Source of the DNA: Zymobacter palmae
Lineage (GTDB): Bacteria; Pseudomonadota; Gammaproteobacteria; Pseudomonadales; Halomonadaceae
NCBI RefSeq assembly: GCF_003610015.1
Contig: NZ_AP018933.1
Coordinates: 310,001 to 374,000 of the forward strand
Length of the DNA: 64,000 nucleotides
Direction of reading: 5' to 3'
Shown here: positions 52,047-59,928 of the stretch, in pieces
Numbering within the stretch: position 1 is the stretch's first letter
How the letters are laid out: each line of letters starts with the position of its first letter
Position numbers and translations under genes: made by a program
Notes under the pieces: generated by a model
Databases searched by the model: none
The model's input: only the letters and a program-made list of their open reading frames with translations
Told to the model about the DNA's origin: nothing

Positions 52047-52856
52047 ATGGCGCACTACTTACTGCTAGACCCCTCCACTTTCGATCCGCAGTCACTGACG
52101 ACCCCTGCCATAGAGCAGCAGCAACAGCGCGATGCCGATAGCATAGCGACGATCGATAACCCCGCGATTCCTGCAATCGTTGCTGAGCAGCTGCGGTTGC
52201 AGCCGTGCGTTCAGGGCAGTGTCCTCTGGCAAGAGAGCCTCGAGTGGGCTGATTCCCTGCCGGAAGACTATCGCCCCTGCATCAGCGGCTGGCTTGACGC
52301 TGACCTTTCCACGCAAGCTCTGGCGATGGCCCTCAACGCCAACATGGTGCAGCCCATTCCCAACGGACGTCGAGCGCTCATTCGCCTGTACGACCCTCGC
52401 GTTCTTCAGCATTTGCATGTGCTATTAGGAGAGGAACAGCTCGCGGCACTGATTTCACCGGTAACACGCTGGACGTACAGCGACTGGAATCATGACCTTC
52501 GGACTATTGAGATCAAGGAGCCACGCCGACAGGTGAATCTGACGGAGGATCAGTGGGCTTCAATTAAACGGTTCGATGCCACGTCCCATGTGGTGAGCGT
52601 CTGGCGAGATATGCGTGCAGAGAGCGAACGCAAAGTCCCGCATGACGCCTCGGTTAAGGCCGATCGACAAGTGGCAAACGCGCTGAACTACGGGCTGGAA
52701 ACCCAGATGGACGTGACCGCTTATGCCCTGTGTGGACTGGAGTACCGCGAAGACTTCGATCGGATACCCGAAGTGCAGCGCATGCTGCAACAGTGCGGAC
52801 AGGGCACTCCGTTTATGTATTTCATTGATACGATTCAGAATGATTTTTTGATGTGA
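52047..52856 (+). CDS. DUF4123 type VI secretion effector adaptor
   Basis: 269 residues. The central segment RRALIRLYDPRVLQHLHVLL and the following LAALISPVTRWTYSDW are the signature of DUF4123 (Tap/TEC) proteins, cytoplasmic chaperones that load effectors onto VgrG spikes. No signal peptide. Base composition is like the host chromosome, unlike the AT-rich genes that follow 6 bases later. Normally an effector gene follows; here the next gene is a Sel1-like protein, so the effector seems to have been lost. No vgrG is in the window. Confidence 0.8.
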   Translation: MAHYLLLDPSTFDPQSLTTPAIEQQQQRDADSIATIDNPAIPAIVAEQLRLQPCVQGSVLWQESLEWADSLPEDYRPCISGWLDADLSTQALAMALNANMVQPIPNGRRALIRLYDPRVLQHLHVLLGEEQLAALISPVTRWTYSDWNHDLRTIEIKEPRRQVNLTEDQWASIKRFDATSHVVSVWRDMRAESERKVPHDASVKADRQVANALNYGLETQMDVTAYALCGLEYREDFDRIPEVQRMLQQCGQGTPFMYFIDTIQNDFLM

Positions 52857-52898
52857 TTTTTAATGGGGATAGAACAGTATGGATGGCTCAATAGTAAT

Positions 52899-53657
52899 AT
52901 GGAAAAAATAGCCGTATTTTTTATAGTTTTATTTCTTTCTAATATGGCTAATGCAGAAGAAAAATATTGCAGGTTAAATAATTATGATTGTTTTATTGAT
53001 AAAGCCAGAAATGAAGTATCTGGGGGTGACCGAGAAAAGGGACTTGATATATTAAATTCAATTACTGGCCCTTCTATCAGTTCTAGAAAAATTTTGGGGA
53101 TTTTTCTACGTGCGGAGGGTGATGACCCTATAACTATAGAACGATCTAGGCTACTGTTAGAATCTGCTTTTAGAGAAGGTGATTTAGATGCGGGAGGGGC
53201 GCTTGTATGGTTTTATTATGGAAGCCTCTTAGATCGTAGTGTATTTCCAGAAAATGAAGAGCGAGCTATTTATATTTTAAAGAAGATACTTAGCGAGAAA
53301 AAAAATGGTTCTGGAGAAACTGAATGCCTTTTGGGAGAGTTGCTTAAAAAGCATAATAGAGAAGATGAGGCCATTTACTGGTTAGAGAAAGCAGCCAATC
53401 GTGGATATCTTTTTGCGGGGCGCAGGCTGGTCCCTATTTTTTCTAGTGGCAAAAATAAGGACCTCGTCAAAGCGTGGTTCTATGGCACCATGGGTGGATC
53501 TTCGATGGCTAATGAACGACGCGAGATAGAGAAACAGATGACGCTTGAGCAGTTGGAGCAGGCGCAGCAGATGTCATGGGATTGGCAAGATGACCATCAT
53601 ATACGTTTGCCAGGTTACCGTGGACAGGGTAGTCCCATTATTTGGCAGGTGGAGTAG
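52899..53657 (+). CDS. Exported Sel1-like repeat protein, putative T6SS immunity protein 1
   Basis: 252 residues from the ATG at 52899, where a signal peptide begins (MEKIAVFFIVLFLSNMANA); an in-frame ATG at 52863 is also open. The mature protein carries Sel1/TPR-like helical pairs: LLLESAFREGDLDAGGALV, RAIYILKKILSEKK, and DEAIYWLEKAANRGYLFAGR. It ends with the shared tail LEQAQQMSWDWQDDHHIRLP. Exported Sel1-like proteins in tandem are the immunity proteins of Tle5 phospholipase effectors in Pseudomonas; the role here is inferred from this and the DUF4123 neighbour. AT-rich except in the last 60 codons. Confidence 0.65.
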   Translation: MEKIAVFFIVLFLSNMANAEEKYCRLNNYDCFIDKARNEVSGGDREKGLDILNSITGPSISSRKILGIFLRAEGDDPITIERSRLLLESAFREGDLDAGGALVWFYYGSLLDRSVFPENEERAIYILKKILSEKKNGSGETECLLGELLKKHNREDEAIYWLEKAANRGYLFAGRRLVPIFSSGKNKDLVKAWFYGTMGGSSMANERREIEKQMTLEQLEQAQQMSWDWQDDHHIRLPGYRGQGSPIIWQVE

Positions 53658-53677
53658 CCATACAGTTGTAGCATTAA

Positions 53678-54506
53678 GAGACTGTTTCAGAACCCTGACA
53701 TCAACTTTTTAAAACAGATCATGGCACATCGTAGCAACGTGAAGGCGCAGTAAATATCGAGTCGGCATTCGTACCTAGCGACCGGCTCCCTAGCATGATT
53801 GAGCCATGCAAAAGTGCATTCTACTACCTAAAGGTGCCGACCTAGCGTCGTGCTACTGTCCTTGCCTCGGCGGGCTATGCGGGGCGTCATGCTTCGAACA
53901 ACTCAGGCTTCCCGACAACGCGTGTAGGCATAGGCTTTGTCAGCGTGGAGCTTGTTCGGACGATGCCGAAGATGGCCGCGAGCGCCCTGCAGCCGAGGCA
54001 CTACTTCCAGTAACGCTATCGTGCACGCTGGCGCCGGGAAAAGCACTACCAACGGTACACCATTGCCATCCGTCAGCAGATGACGCTTGCACCCAAGGCG
54101 CTCTCTATCGGTGGGATCGGGGCCTACGGCAGATTCCCCTTTTTCCCCTTTACAGATGAGCCATCCACTCAGGCGTGTTCCCTGTCAATGCGATCTGCCA
54201 GATGCAGGCATTGTAACCGCTCATGATGGAGTTGCTGCCAAGCGCCTGCCTCATGCCACTCTTTCAAACGTCGTCAACAGGTAGGGTAGGAGCCAAAGCC
54301 CAGAGAAACAGGCAGATGTCGCTAAGGAATCCCTGTCATCAGTACGAACAAGATGCCGGACAGCGCCTGTCGGTCAGATACACGAGGTCTTCCTCCGCGA
54401 GGGTCTGGTGCAATAGGTTGGATGATACGCCAGAGTTTGTTAGGAAGTAGCCATGCGGTGAGATTTTTGGGCAACATGGTTTTTCAAGAGATTTTGAAAC
54501 ATCCTC
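53678..54506 (-). mobile_element. Decayed IS5-family (IS1031-like) insertion sequence
   Basis: 829 bases. Left end GAGACTGTTTCAGAACC (53678-53694) and right end, read inward, GAGGATGTTTCAAAATC (54506-54490) are imperfect inverted repeats starting GAG. The flanks carry a TAA direct repeat (53675-53677 and 54507-54509), the TNA-type 3-bp target duplication of the IS1031/IS427 group. The single transposase frame inside is broken. Its GC content is clearly higher than the AT-rich genes around it. Confidence 0.8.
53687..54477 (-). pseudogene. Transposase pseudogene of the IS5-family element
   Basis: Read on the minus strand from ATG 54477: LPKNLTAWLLPNKLWRIIQP, GGRPRVSDRQALSGILFVL, then stops at conserved Trp positions (TGG to TAG or TGA), and KEWHEAGAWQQL. 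After a one-base frameshift near 54140 it continues with GPDPTDRERLGCKRHLLTDG, LHADKAYAYTRCREA, IARRGKDSSTTLGRH, TFAWLNHAREPVARYECR and DIYCAFTLLRCAMICFKKL. These are the DDE transposase landmarks, including the late HxxVVExTFAWL block. I count five in-frame stops plus the frameshift, so it is inactive. Confidence 0.85.
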
Positions 54507-54509
54507 TAA

Positions 54510-54767
54510 ATTAAACAATCACTATGGAAATAATGGAGTTATGGTGGATATTACTAATAGGGGGAAGATGTAAGTACCTATATTTTTCCAGAAATTAAAG
54601 TATTAAAGGGAAAAACAGTTGAAATAAATTTTTCCGAAAAAATAACAAAGGAAAAAAATAGCTCTGAGAATGAAATTTCGCTAAGTGTAAGTATTTGGGA
54701 TGAAAAGGATTTTTATAATGATGTTTATAGAACTATGGTGCGATTTGATAATACGAGGATGGTGTAA
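54510..54767 (+). pseudogene. C-terminal fragment of an unidentified protein, interrupted by the IS
   Basis: An AT-rich coding remnant. From 54541 the frame reads MVDITNRG; after the G5 run at 54560-54564 the protein continues in another frame with EDVSTYIFPEIKVLKGKTVE, INFSEKITKEKNSSENEISL and SVSIWDEKDFYNDVYRTMVR, ending FDNTRMV. One extra G would join the two parts. With the IS removed, the frame is also open upstream to the stop of the first Sel1-like gene. Its TAA overlaps an ATG (TAATG at 54765-54769) at the original start of the next Sel1-like gene. Family unknown; possibly the tail of a lost effector. Confidence 0.5.
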
Positions 54768-55530
54768 TGAATTCAAAGGTTTTTTATTTGCTTTATTTGT
54801 TTTTTTATCTACTAATTTGAATGCAAAAGAAAGAGTGGTGGATAAATATAATGGGGTAATTAATAAAGCGGAAAATGAAATAATGCAAGGCGGAGAGCAT
54901 CGTGAGAATGGGCTTCATACTTTAGATTCTATAACAGGTGTTTCAGTGAATGCTCGCACTACTCTCGCCATTGATTTAATGTCACATGGGGGGATAAGAG
55001 ATGTTGTTGCCCTAAAAGCAAGGTTGTTACTAGAATCTGCTTTTCGCGAGGGGGATATGGATGCAGGCCGATTTTTATTGAATTTTTATGTTGGAGAAAA
55101 AGTCGATACAAAATTTTTTCCTAAAAATAGCGGTCGAGCTATTTATATTTTAAAGAAGGTGCTTTCTCAGCATACATCTAGCTCGGGTATCTTAGAGAGC
55201 TTGTTAGGAGAGTTGTTGTTGGAACAAGGCCAGAAAAAAGAATCTATATTTTGGCTTGAACAGTCCGTCGACCGAGGTAATGTGCTTGCGACTAAAACAT
55301 TAGTTTCATCTTTATCTTTTGGTGATGAAAAAGACGTTATGAAAGCATGGCTTTATAGCGACATAGGAGGAAGTTCTATGGCATCTGAGCGATATGAATT
55401 AGAACAACAAATGACCCCTGAGCAAATAGAGCAAGCTCAGCAGATGTCATGGGATTGGCAGGATGCCCATCATATACACATGCCTGATTATCGCAACCAA
55501 GGCAGTCCCATTCGCTGGCAGGTAAATTAG
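54700..55530 (+). CDS. Sel1-like repeat protein, putative T6SS immunity protein 2, start region frameshifted
   Basis: The body (about 54786-55530) aligns throughout with the other two Sel1-like genes: LLLESAFREGDMDAGRFLLN, RAIYILKKVLSQH, SLLGELLLEQGQKKESIFWL, EQIEQAQQMSWDWQDAHHIH. The open frame begins at ATG 54700, overlapping the fragment above, and gives an atypical N-terminus. The coupled ATG at 54767 reads MNSKV and runs out of frame at the T6 run 54780-54785; one extra T would give MNSKVFLFALFVFLSTNLNA, a normal signal peptide. So this is either a recent frameshift, slippage, or a sequencing error. AT-rich. Confidence 0.55.
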   Translation: MKRIFIMMFIELWCDLIIRGWCNEFKGFLFALFVFLSTNLNAKERVVDKYNGVINKAENEIMQGGEHRENGLHTLDSITGVSVNARTTLAIDLMSHGGIRDVVALKARLLLESAFREGDMDAGRFLLNFYVGEKVDTKFFPKNSGRAIYILKKVLSQHTSSSGILESLLGELLLEQGQKKESIFWLEQSVDRGNVLATKTLVSSLSFGDEKDVMKAWLYSDIGGSSMASERYELEQQMTPEQIEQAQQMSWDWQDAHHIHMPDYRNQGSPIRWQVN

Positions 55531-55602
55531 AGGTGCTTTTTTTTCTGCATCTGCGCTATAAAGAGTTGTAGAGGCAACCTCTTATAACTTTTATTATCGG
55601 GT

Positions 55603-55797
55603 ATGCACGGTCAAGGCCATATACGGTTTTATATTGATAACAATACGGTGATATTAGCGGTGAGTTTTAAATATAACTTGCATGATGGCATCGTGAATGA
55701 CGAGCCGCTATTTGTGCGCTCAATATGCCGTGATTTGATCTTTAGCATCCAGCATAAACTGACCGCCTATTTTTATGGTATTGCTTCATATTTTTAA
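55603..55797 (+). CDS. Small open frame of unknown function, possibly a gene remnant
   Basis: 64 codons between the second and third Sel1-like genes. The protein (MHGQGHIRFYIDNNTVILAV start, LHDGIVNDEPLFVRSI in the middle) has a plausible mix of residues but matches nothing I know, and no Shine-Dalgarno precedes it. A hairpin with an interrupted T run lies just upstream (about 55560-55592) and may end the second Sel1-like transcript. Its place before an immunity-like gene suggests the tail of a lost effector; this is a guess. Confidence 0.25.
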   Translation: MHGQGHIRFYIDNNTVILAVSFKYNLHDGIVNDEPLFVRSICRDLIFSIQHKLTAYFYGIASYF

Positions 55798-55825
55798 AAT
55801 AGTCTTTTGGCATTAGGAAAATGGA

Positions 55826-56596
55826 ATGAAGAAGGTTTTTCTTTTTTTAATATGTTTTTCTATTTCTGGAAAGTCTTATTGCGACGAAAAACATTGTGGT
55901 TCAACTGACTATAGCTGCTTGATTAATAGTGCTCGTCATGAAATTTACCTTGGTCAGCGTGAAGAAGGTATAAGGGATTTGACTCCCATTACGGGGCTTT
56001 CGGTTGTATCGCGAAGAGTATTAGCAATTGCGATTTCTTCTGGTGATAGAGGAGATGATCCCCAAAATATGATGAAGTCGAAGCTGCTATTAGAATCAGC
56101 TTTTCGGGAAGGGGATATGGTTGCCGGAAACTTTCTACTAAATTTTTACTATGGTAGCGATGTAGATAGAAAATTATTTCCAGAAAATAATAATAGAGCT
56201 ATTTATATTTTAAAGAAAATAATTCTCCAGCAAAAAGATAGTTCAGGAGAACTTGAATGTCTTCTGGGTGAGCTGCTTCAAAAAAACAATAAAGAAGACG
56301 AGGCCATTTACTGGTTAGAGAAAGCAGCCAATCGCGGATATCTTTTTGCAGGGCGCAGACTGGTCCCTATTTTTTCTAATGGCAAAAATAAGGACCTCGT
56401 CAAGGCTTGGTTCTACAGCGATCTTGGGGGAACCGGGATGGCGAGCGAGAAACATGCCATTGAGAAGCAGATGACGCCTGAACAGCTTGAACAAGCGCAG
56501 GATATGTCGTGGCAGTGGCAGGATGAGCATCACATCCATGTGCCGGGTTACCGTGGGCGGGGCAGTTCTCTGCGCTGGCAGGTAGAATCGCATTGA
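55826..56596 (+). CDS. Exported Sel1-like repeat protein, putative T6SS immunity protein 3
   Basis: 256 residues. Signal peptide MKKVFLFLICFSISGKSYC, then the same Sel1/TPR-like plan as the two upstream paralogues: LLLESAFREGDMVAGNFLLN, RAIYILKKIILQQ, DEAIYWLEKAANRGYLFAGR, and the tail LEQAQDMSWQWQDEHHIHVP. A segment of about 115 bases (56303-56417) is nearly identical to 53371-53485 in copy 1 although the rest is far more diverged, which suggests recombination between copies. The last 65 codons are GC-rich like the host; the first part is AT-rich. Immunity function inferred from family and context. Confidence 0.65.
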   Translation: MKKVFLFLICFSISGKSYCDEKHCGSTDYSCLINSARHEIYLGQREEGIRDLTPITGLSVVSRRVLAIAISSGDRGDDPQNMMKSKLLLESAFREGDMVAGNFLLNFYYGSDVDRKLFPENNNRAIYILKKIILQQKDSSGELECLLGELLQKNNKEDEAIYWLEKAANRGYLFAGRRLVPIFSNGKNKDLVKAWFYSDLGGTGMASEKHAIEKQMTPEQLEQAQDMSWQWQDEHHIHVPGYRGRGSSLRWQVESH

Positions 56597-56724
56597 TACG
56601 TTTTTAGTTCCATATGAATAGTTGTGCAATCAGTAGGTTACAACGCTTGGTCGCCAAGTGGTCGTGGTTGAGGACGTATGCTGTCCAGTGTCGTTTGTTA
56701 TCGAATGAGTACTGGAGGTAGACC

Positions 56725-57867
56725 TTGAAAACGAACAACTGGTTGGTGGGTGGGGCCATGATTTTGCTGCTGTCCGTTCCTTCGGTGTGGGCACTGGAGG
56801 TCGGTGAGCAGGTCGTCTCGTCTTGCCCGTTGAACGATTGTGATGCAACGCTATCGCTGACCTATCTGGGCGAAACGTCGCTGTCGTGGGATTACAGCGT
56901 TGATGGCATCCCCTTTGGCGGAATTTCCGGGCTGGATTTCGATCCGGCCACCGGCCATTACATTGCGTTGAGTGATGACCGTTCAGAGCGTGCCCCAGCA
57001 CGTTTCTATGAGCTTGCACTGGAGGTGACGGACGAGGGCATTGAGGATATTTCCGTTCTGCGTACCGTCAACCTCAAATACAAGACGGGTAAGTCGTTCT
57101 ATAGGCGTGCGGTGGACCCCGAGTCGATTCGTTTGGGAGCGGATGGGAACGTCTATTGGACGACCGAGGGCAGTCGGGTGTCTGGGTTGCCTACCCAAGT
57201 GAAAGTAGCTGATCGTGATGGCAATTTCGTTCGTGATTTCGAACAGCCGGACGGGTTTGCTCCGACCTCGGACCGTTCTTCCGGCATTCGTGAAAACATG
57301 GCGTTCGAGGGGCTGACGTTCCTGCCTTCCGGCAACATGATCGCGGCGATGGAAACCGCGCTCTATCAGGACGGCGGGCAGGCATCGCTGCGGCACGGTA
57401 CGTTGTCGCGCTTCGTTCGCTACGAGCCGACGTCGGGCAAGCCTACGGCCGAGTACGCCTATCCGGTATCGGCGATTCCGCAGCGGCCGCTGACTAGCCC
57501 GGTCGAAAACGATAATGGTGTGTCGGAGGTGCTAGCGCTGGATGAGCACCGATTGCTGGTCATTGAGCGTAGCATTGCGAGCGGTTTCGGGTTCACCATC
57601 AAGGTTTATCTGGCCGATACCAATGGGGCAACAGACATCTCTGGCATTGAATCGCTGACGGAAAGCCATAACGACATTGTGGCGATGCGCAAGCAGCTGG
57701 TCATTGATTTCCGTGCGTTGGGACTGACGCCCGACAATATCGAATGCGTGTCCTTTGGGCGCGACAGTGAGGGCAACGAAATTCTGGTCTTCGCTTCGGA
57801 CGATAATTTCAGCGCCAGTCAGAAGACGCAGTTCTACGCCTTCCGGGTTAATCAACGTCCGCACTGA
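56725..57867 (+). CDS. Exported phytase-like esterase domain protein
   Basis: 380 residues with a signal peptide (MKTNNWLVGGAMILLLSVPS, cleavage near VWA). A beta-propeller type domain follows, with FGGISGLDFDPATGHYIALS, PESIRLGADGNVYWTTEG, ENMAFEGLTFLPSGNMIAAM and DNGVSEVLALDEHRLLVIER, the pattern of the phytase-like (esterase-like activity of phytase) family. Substrate unknown. The start is TTG at 56725, supported by a strong GGAGGT 6 bases before and by the signal peptide directly after. Host-like GC content marks the end of the AT-rich island. Confidence 0.8.
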   Translation: MKTNNWLVGGAMILLLSVPSVWALEVGEQVVSSCPLNDCDATLSLTYLGETSLSWDYSVDGIPFGGISGLDFDPATGHYIALSDDRSERAPARFYELALEVTDEGIEDISVLRTVNLKYKTGKSFYRRAVDPESIRLGADGNVYWTTEGSRVSGLPTQVKVADRDGNFVRDFEQPDGFAPTSDRSSGIRENMAFEGLTFLPSGNMIAAMETALYQDGGQASLRHGTLSRFVRYEPTSGKPTAEYAYPVSAIPQRPLTSPVENDNGVSEVLALDEHRLLVIERSIASGFGFTIKVYLADTNGATDISGIESLTESHNDIVAMRKQLVIDFRALGLTPDNIECVSFGRDSEGNEILVFASDDNFSASQKTQFYAFRVNQRPH

Positions 57868-57881
57868 TACCGTCATGTAGG

Positions 57882-57918
57882 AAAGCCCTCTTCACTGAAT
57901 GTGTGAAGGGGGCTTTGT
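57882..57918 (+). terminator. Terminator downstream of the phytase-like gene
   Basis: AAAGCCCTCTTCAC (57882-57895) pairs with GTGAAGGGGGCTTT (57903-57916, one G-U pair) around a 7-base loop. Each side carries a short A/T run, so it could also end the minus-strand operon finishing at 57975. Confidence 0.8.
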
Positions 57919-57974
57919 CGTTTGAGGGTCAGGGCGTGTGTGTAAGCACGTGCCTTGATCTTTGGGGGCGGCTG

Positions 57975-59264
57975 TCAGTGGTGGGCCACGGCCTGCTCAG
58001 CGTTCCTTGCACTGGGGGCGGCCTGTTGCGTTGCGTCTTCTTTGCGGCCGAGACCGGGCATGGTGGCATTGACCAGAATGGCGGCGTTGCCGTTGATCCG
58101 CCCCTTGAGCAGTTCCTGGTGGGCATAGGGCACTTCGTCGAAGCGGAAGACCTTGTTAAGTGTTGGGGAAATGCGCTTCTGGTTAACCAGCTGCAGAAAC
58201 TCGTGGCACTCGCGGATATTGGCGTAGTGCGACCCCTGAATGCGCTTCTGATGCATCCACAGGTGGCGAACGTCGAAGTCGCAGTTATAACCGGACGTGC
58301 CGCCGACGGTGACGACCATTCCTGAGCGGTCGCAGATCTGCAGTGATGTCGGGAAGGTATCCTTGCCAGAGTGCTCAATCACCAGCTTTGGCAGCTCTTT
58401 CTGGCCCAGCGCTTTGAAGAAATCGCGACGGAAAGCGGCAAACGCTTTTGCCCAAGCGTCGTGCTCTTCGCTGGTGACGTTGGGCAACCGCCCGAAGTGG
58501 TGATAATGCTGGCGGATGATGTACCCCACGGCCCCCAGCGAGCGGATATATTCCCCTTTTTCCTCACTAGAGACCACGCCGACAGGCAGGCCACCCAGTG
58601 CGCGCACGATCTGTACGGACAGTGATCCCAGCCCGCCCGCCGCGCCCCAGATCAGCACCGGGTCGCCCGGTTTGACGTTGTTGGGTACCCAGTGGGTCAG
58701 CTGTTTGTAGGCCGTGGGCCCATTCAGCATCAAGGTGGCGCTTTCTTCCCAAGTCAAAAAATCCGGTTTAGGAAAGCACTGGTAGTCTTCGACCACAGTG
58801 TATTCGGCAAACGAGCCGTAGTTGCGTTCATAGCCATAGATCTCTTGAGAACGCGTGAACATGGGGTCCGGTGCCGTGCGTGACTCCATGGATGTGGCGT
58901 CGTAGATCGAGCAGGACACGACGACGGCATCACCGGGTTTGACGTGAGACACCTCAGCACCAACGGCCGTCACGATACCGGAAGCTTCCGACCCCCCGAT
59001 GTGAAACGGCTCGGCGTTGCGGTTGCGCTTGCGGCGGGCAGCGATGACATCGACGGGGTTGCCCATGGCAGCCCAGACATTGTTGTAGTTGAGGCCGGCT
59101 GCCATGACGCGGATCAGCACTTGGTGGGACGACAAGGCGGGCACGGCGATGACTTCAGGCTGAATGGCATCAATGGGTTCGCCATAGCGTTCCGAGCGGA
59201 TCACATAGGCGTTCATTGTCTTCGGGTAGTCTTGGTAGGCGAGCTGCTCTTGGCGAGAGGCCAT
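57975..59264 (-). CDS. Crotonyl-CoA carboxylase/reductase family protein
   Basis: 429 residues; medium-chain dehydrogenase/reductase. GroES-like part with AAGLNYNNVWAA (Asn59) and GGSEASGIVTAVG; NADPH site WGAAGGLGSLSVQ at 206; then VGGTSGYNCDFDVRHLWMHQ and KRIQGSHYANI. The residues that bind CO2 in crotonyl-CoA carboxylase/reductases appear conserved: Asn59, Glu146 in GYERNYGSFAEY, and His346 in GSH. It could make an alkylmalonyl-CoA extender unit or act as an enoyl reductase in trans for the PKS. Start ATG 59264 with AGGAG upstream; the GTG at 59273 overlaps that Shine-Dalgarno. Confidence 0.82.
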   Translation of the reverse strand: MASRQEQLAYQDYPKTMNAYVIRSERYGEPIDAIQPEVIAVPALSSHQVLIRVMAAGLNYNNVWAAMGNPVDVIAARRKRNRNAEPFHIGGSEASGIVTAVGAEVSHVKPGDAVVVSCSIYDATSMESRTAPDPMFTRSQEIYGYERNYGSFAEYTVVEDYQCFPKPDFLTWEESATLMLNGPTAYKQLTHWVPNNVKPGDPVLIWGAAGGLGSLSVQIVRALGGLPVGVVSSEEKGEYIRSLGAVGYIIRQHYHHFGRLPNVTSEEHDAWAKAFAAFRRDFFKALGQKELPKLVIEHSGKDTFPTSLQICDRSGMVVTVGGTSGYNCDFDVRHLWMHQKRIQGSHYANIRECHEFLQLVNQKRISPTLNKVFRFDEVPYAHQELLKGRINGNAAILVNATMPGLGRKEDATQQAAPSARNAEQAVAHH

Positions 59265-59383
59265 GGTGTGCACTCCTTGTCACGAATGGTGTTTGTTGGC
59301 GTTATGAGTCGTCGCTATCAATGGGCGTGTGAAGGACGTATGGCGCGCTGGACTGCGAGGCGGCGTCCTTTGCGGAGCCGGTG

Positions 59384-59830
59384 TTATTCGTTCTGGTGGT
59401 GCCGGACGGGTTTGACGTGATATCCCCGCGTGACGATGCCGGTGGCGGTGGCGCATACGCTGTCTCGTGCGCTGTAGAGGCGCGCGGAGACAAACACCAG
59501 CTGCTGACTCTTCCTGTCGATTTGCGCTTCGATCCAAGCGGGTTTGTGGCGCACGATGCGCAGCAGTTTCATCGAGAACTCAATGACGCCAGAGGGCATG
59601 CCGCCGAGCGCGTTCAAGCCGCAGAGGCCAATAGCGGCTTCCATGGCCGCGCTGATGACCGAGCCGTTGATGCCGATGTCTTCCAGCACGCCGAAACCGC
59701 CGCGATGGCAGGGGTTGTCATCGTTGAGGTGCAGTCGAAGGCTGTGGTCATCGAGGTGATAGATATGAAGACCGAGCCGTTCGAACAGGGCTGAATGGTT
59801 GAAGCGTTTTACGACGTCGTCGCTGGTCAT
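59384..59830 (-). CDS. Hotdog-fold thioesterase (PaaI/YiiD-like)
   Basis: 148 residues, one hotdog domain. GVLEDIGINGSVISAAMEAA and IGLCGLNALGG resemble the helix with the active-site region of PaaI-type acyl-CoA thioesterases; VIEFSMKLLRIVRHKPAWIE and LVFVSARLYSARDSVCATAT are the later strands. The aspartate or glutamate that acts as base is probably in the E64-containing helix, which I cannot confirm. It lies between the PKS and the reductase gene, same strand, with gaps of 98 and 119 bases. It may clear stalled or wrong acyl groups from the PKS, or act on CoA esters for it. Confidence 0.65.
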   Translation of the reverse strand: MTSDDVVKRFNHSALFERLGLHIYHLDDHSLRLHLNDDNPCHRGGFGVLEDIGINGSVISAAMEAAIGLCGLNALGGMPSGVIEFSMKLLRIVRHKPAWIEAQIDRKSQQLVFVSARLYSARDSVCATATGIVTRGYHVKPVRHHQNE

Positions 59831-59882
59831 GACGGTGTATGCCTGTGAGTCGTGAATGGGCGGATAACCTCGGTTGCAGGGT

Positions 59883-59913
59883 GAAGGCCTGCCGCCGTGG
59901 ACGGCTGGCCTTC
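59883..59913 (-). other. Hairpin between the PKS and thioesterase genes
   Basis: GAAGGCC (59883-59889) pairs with GGCCTTC (59907-59913), with an inner ACGGC/GCCGT pairing. There is no T run, so it is more likely an mRNA structure within the operon than a terminator. Confidence 0.4.
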
Positions 59914-59928
59914 TGGGTGTCGTACGTG

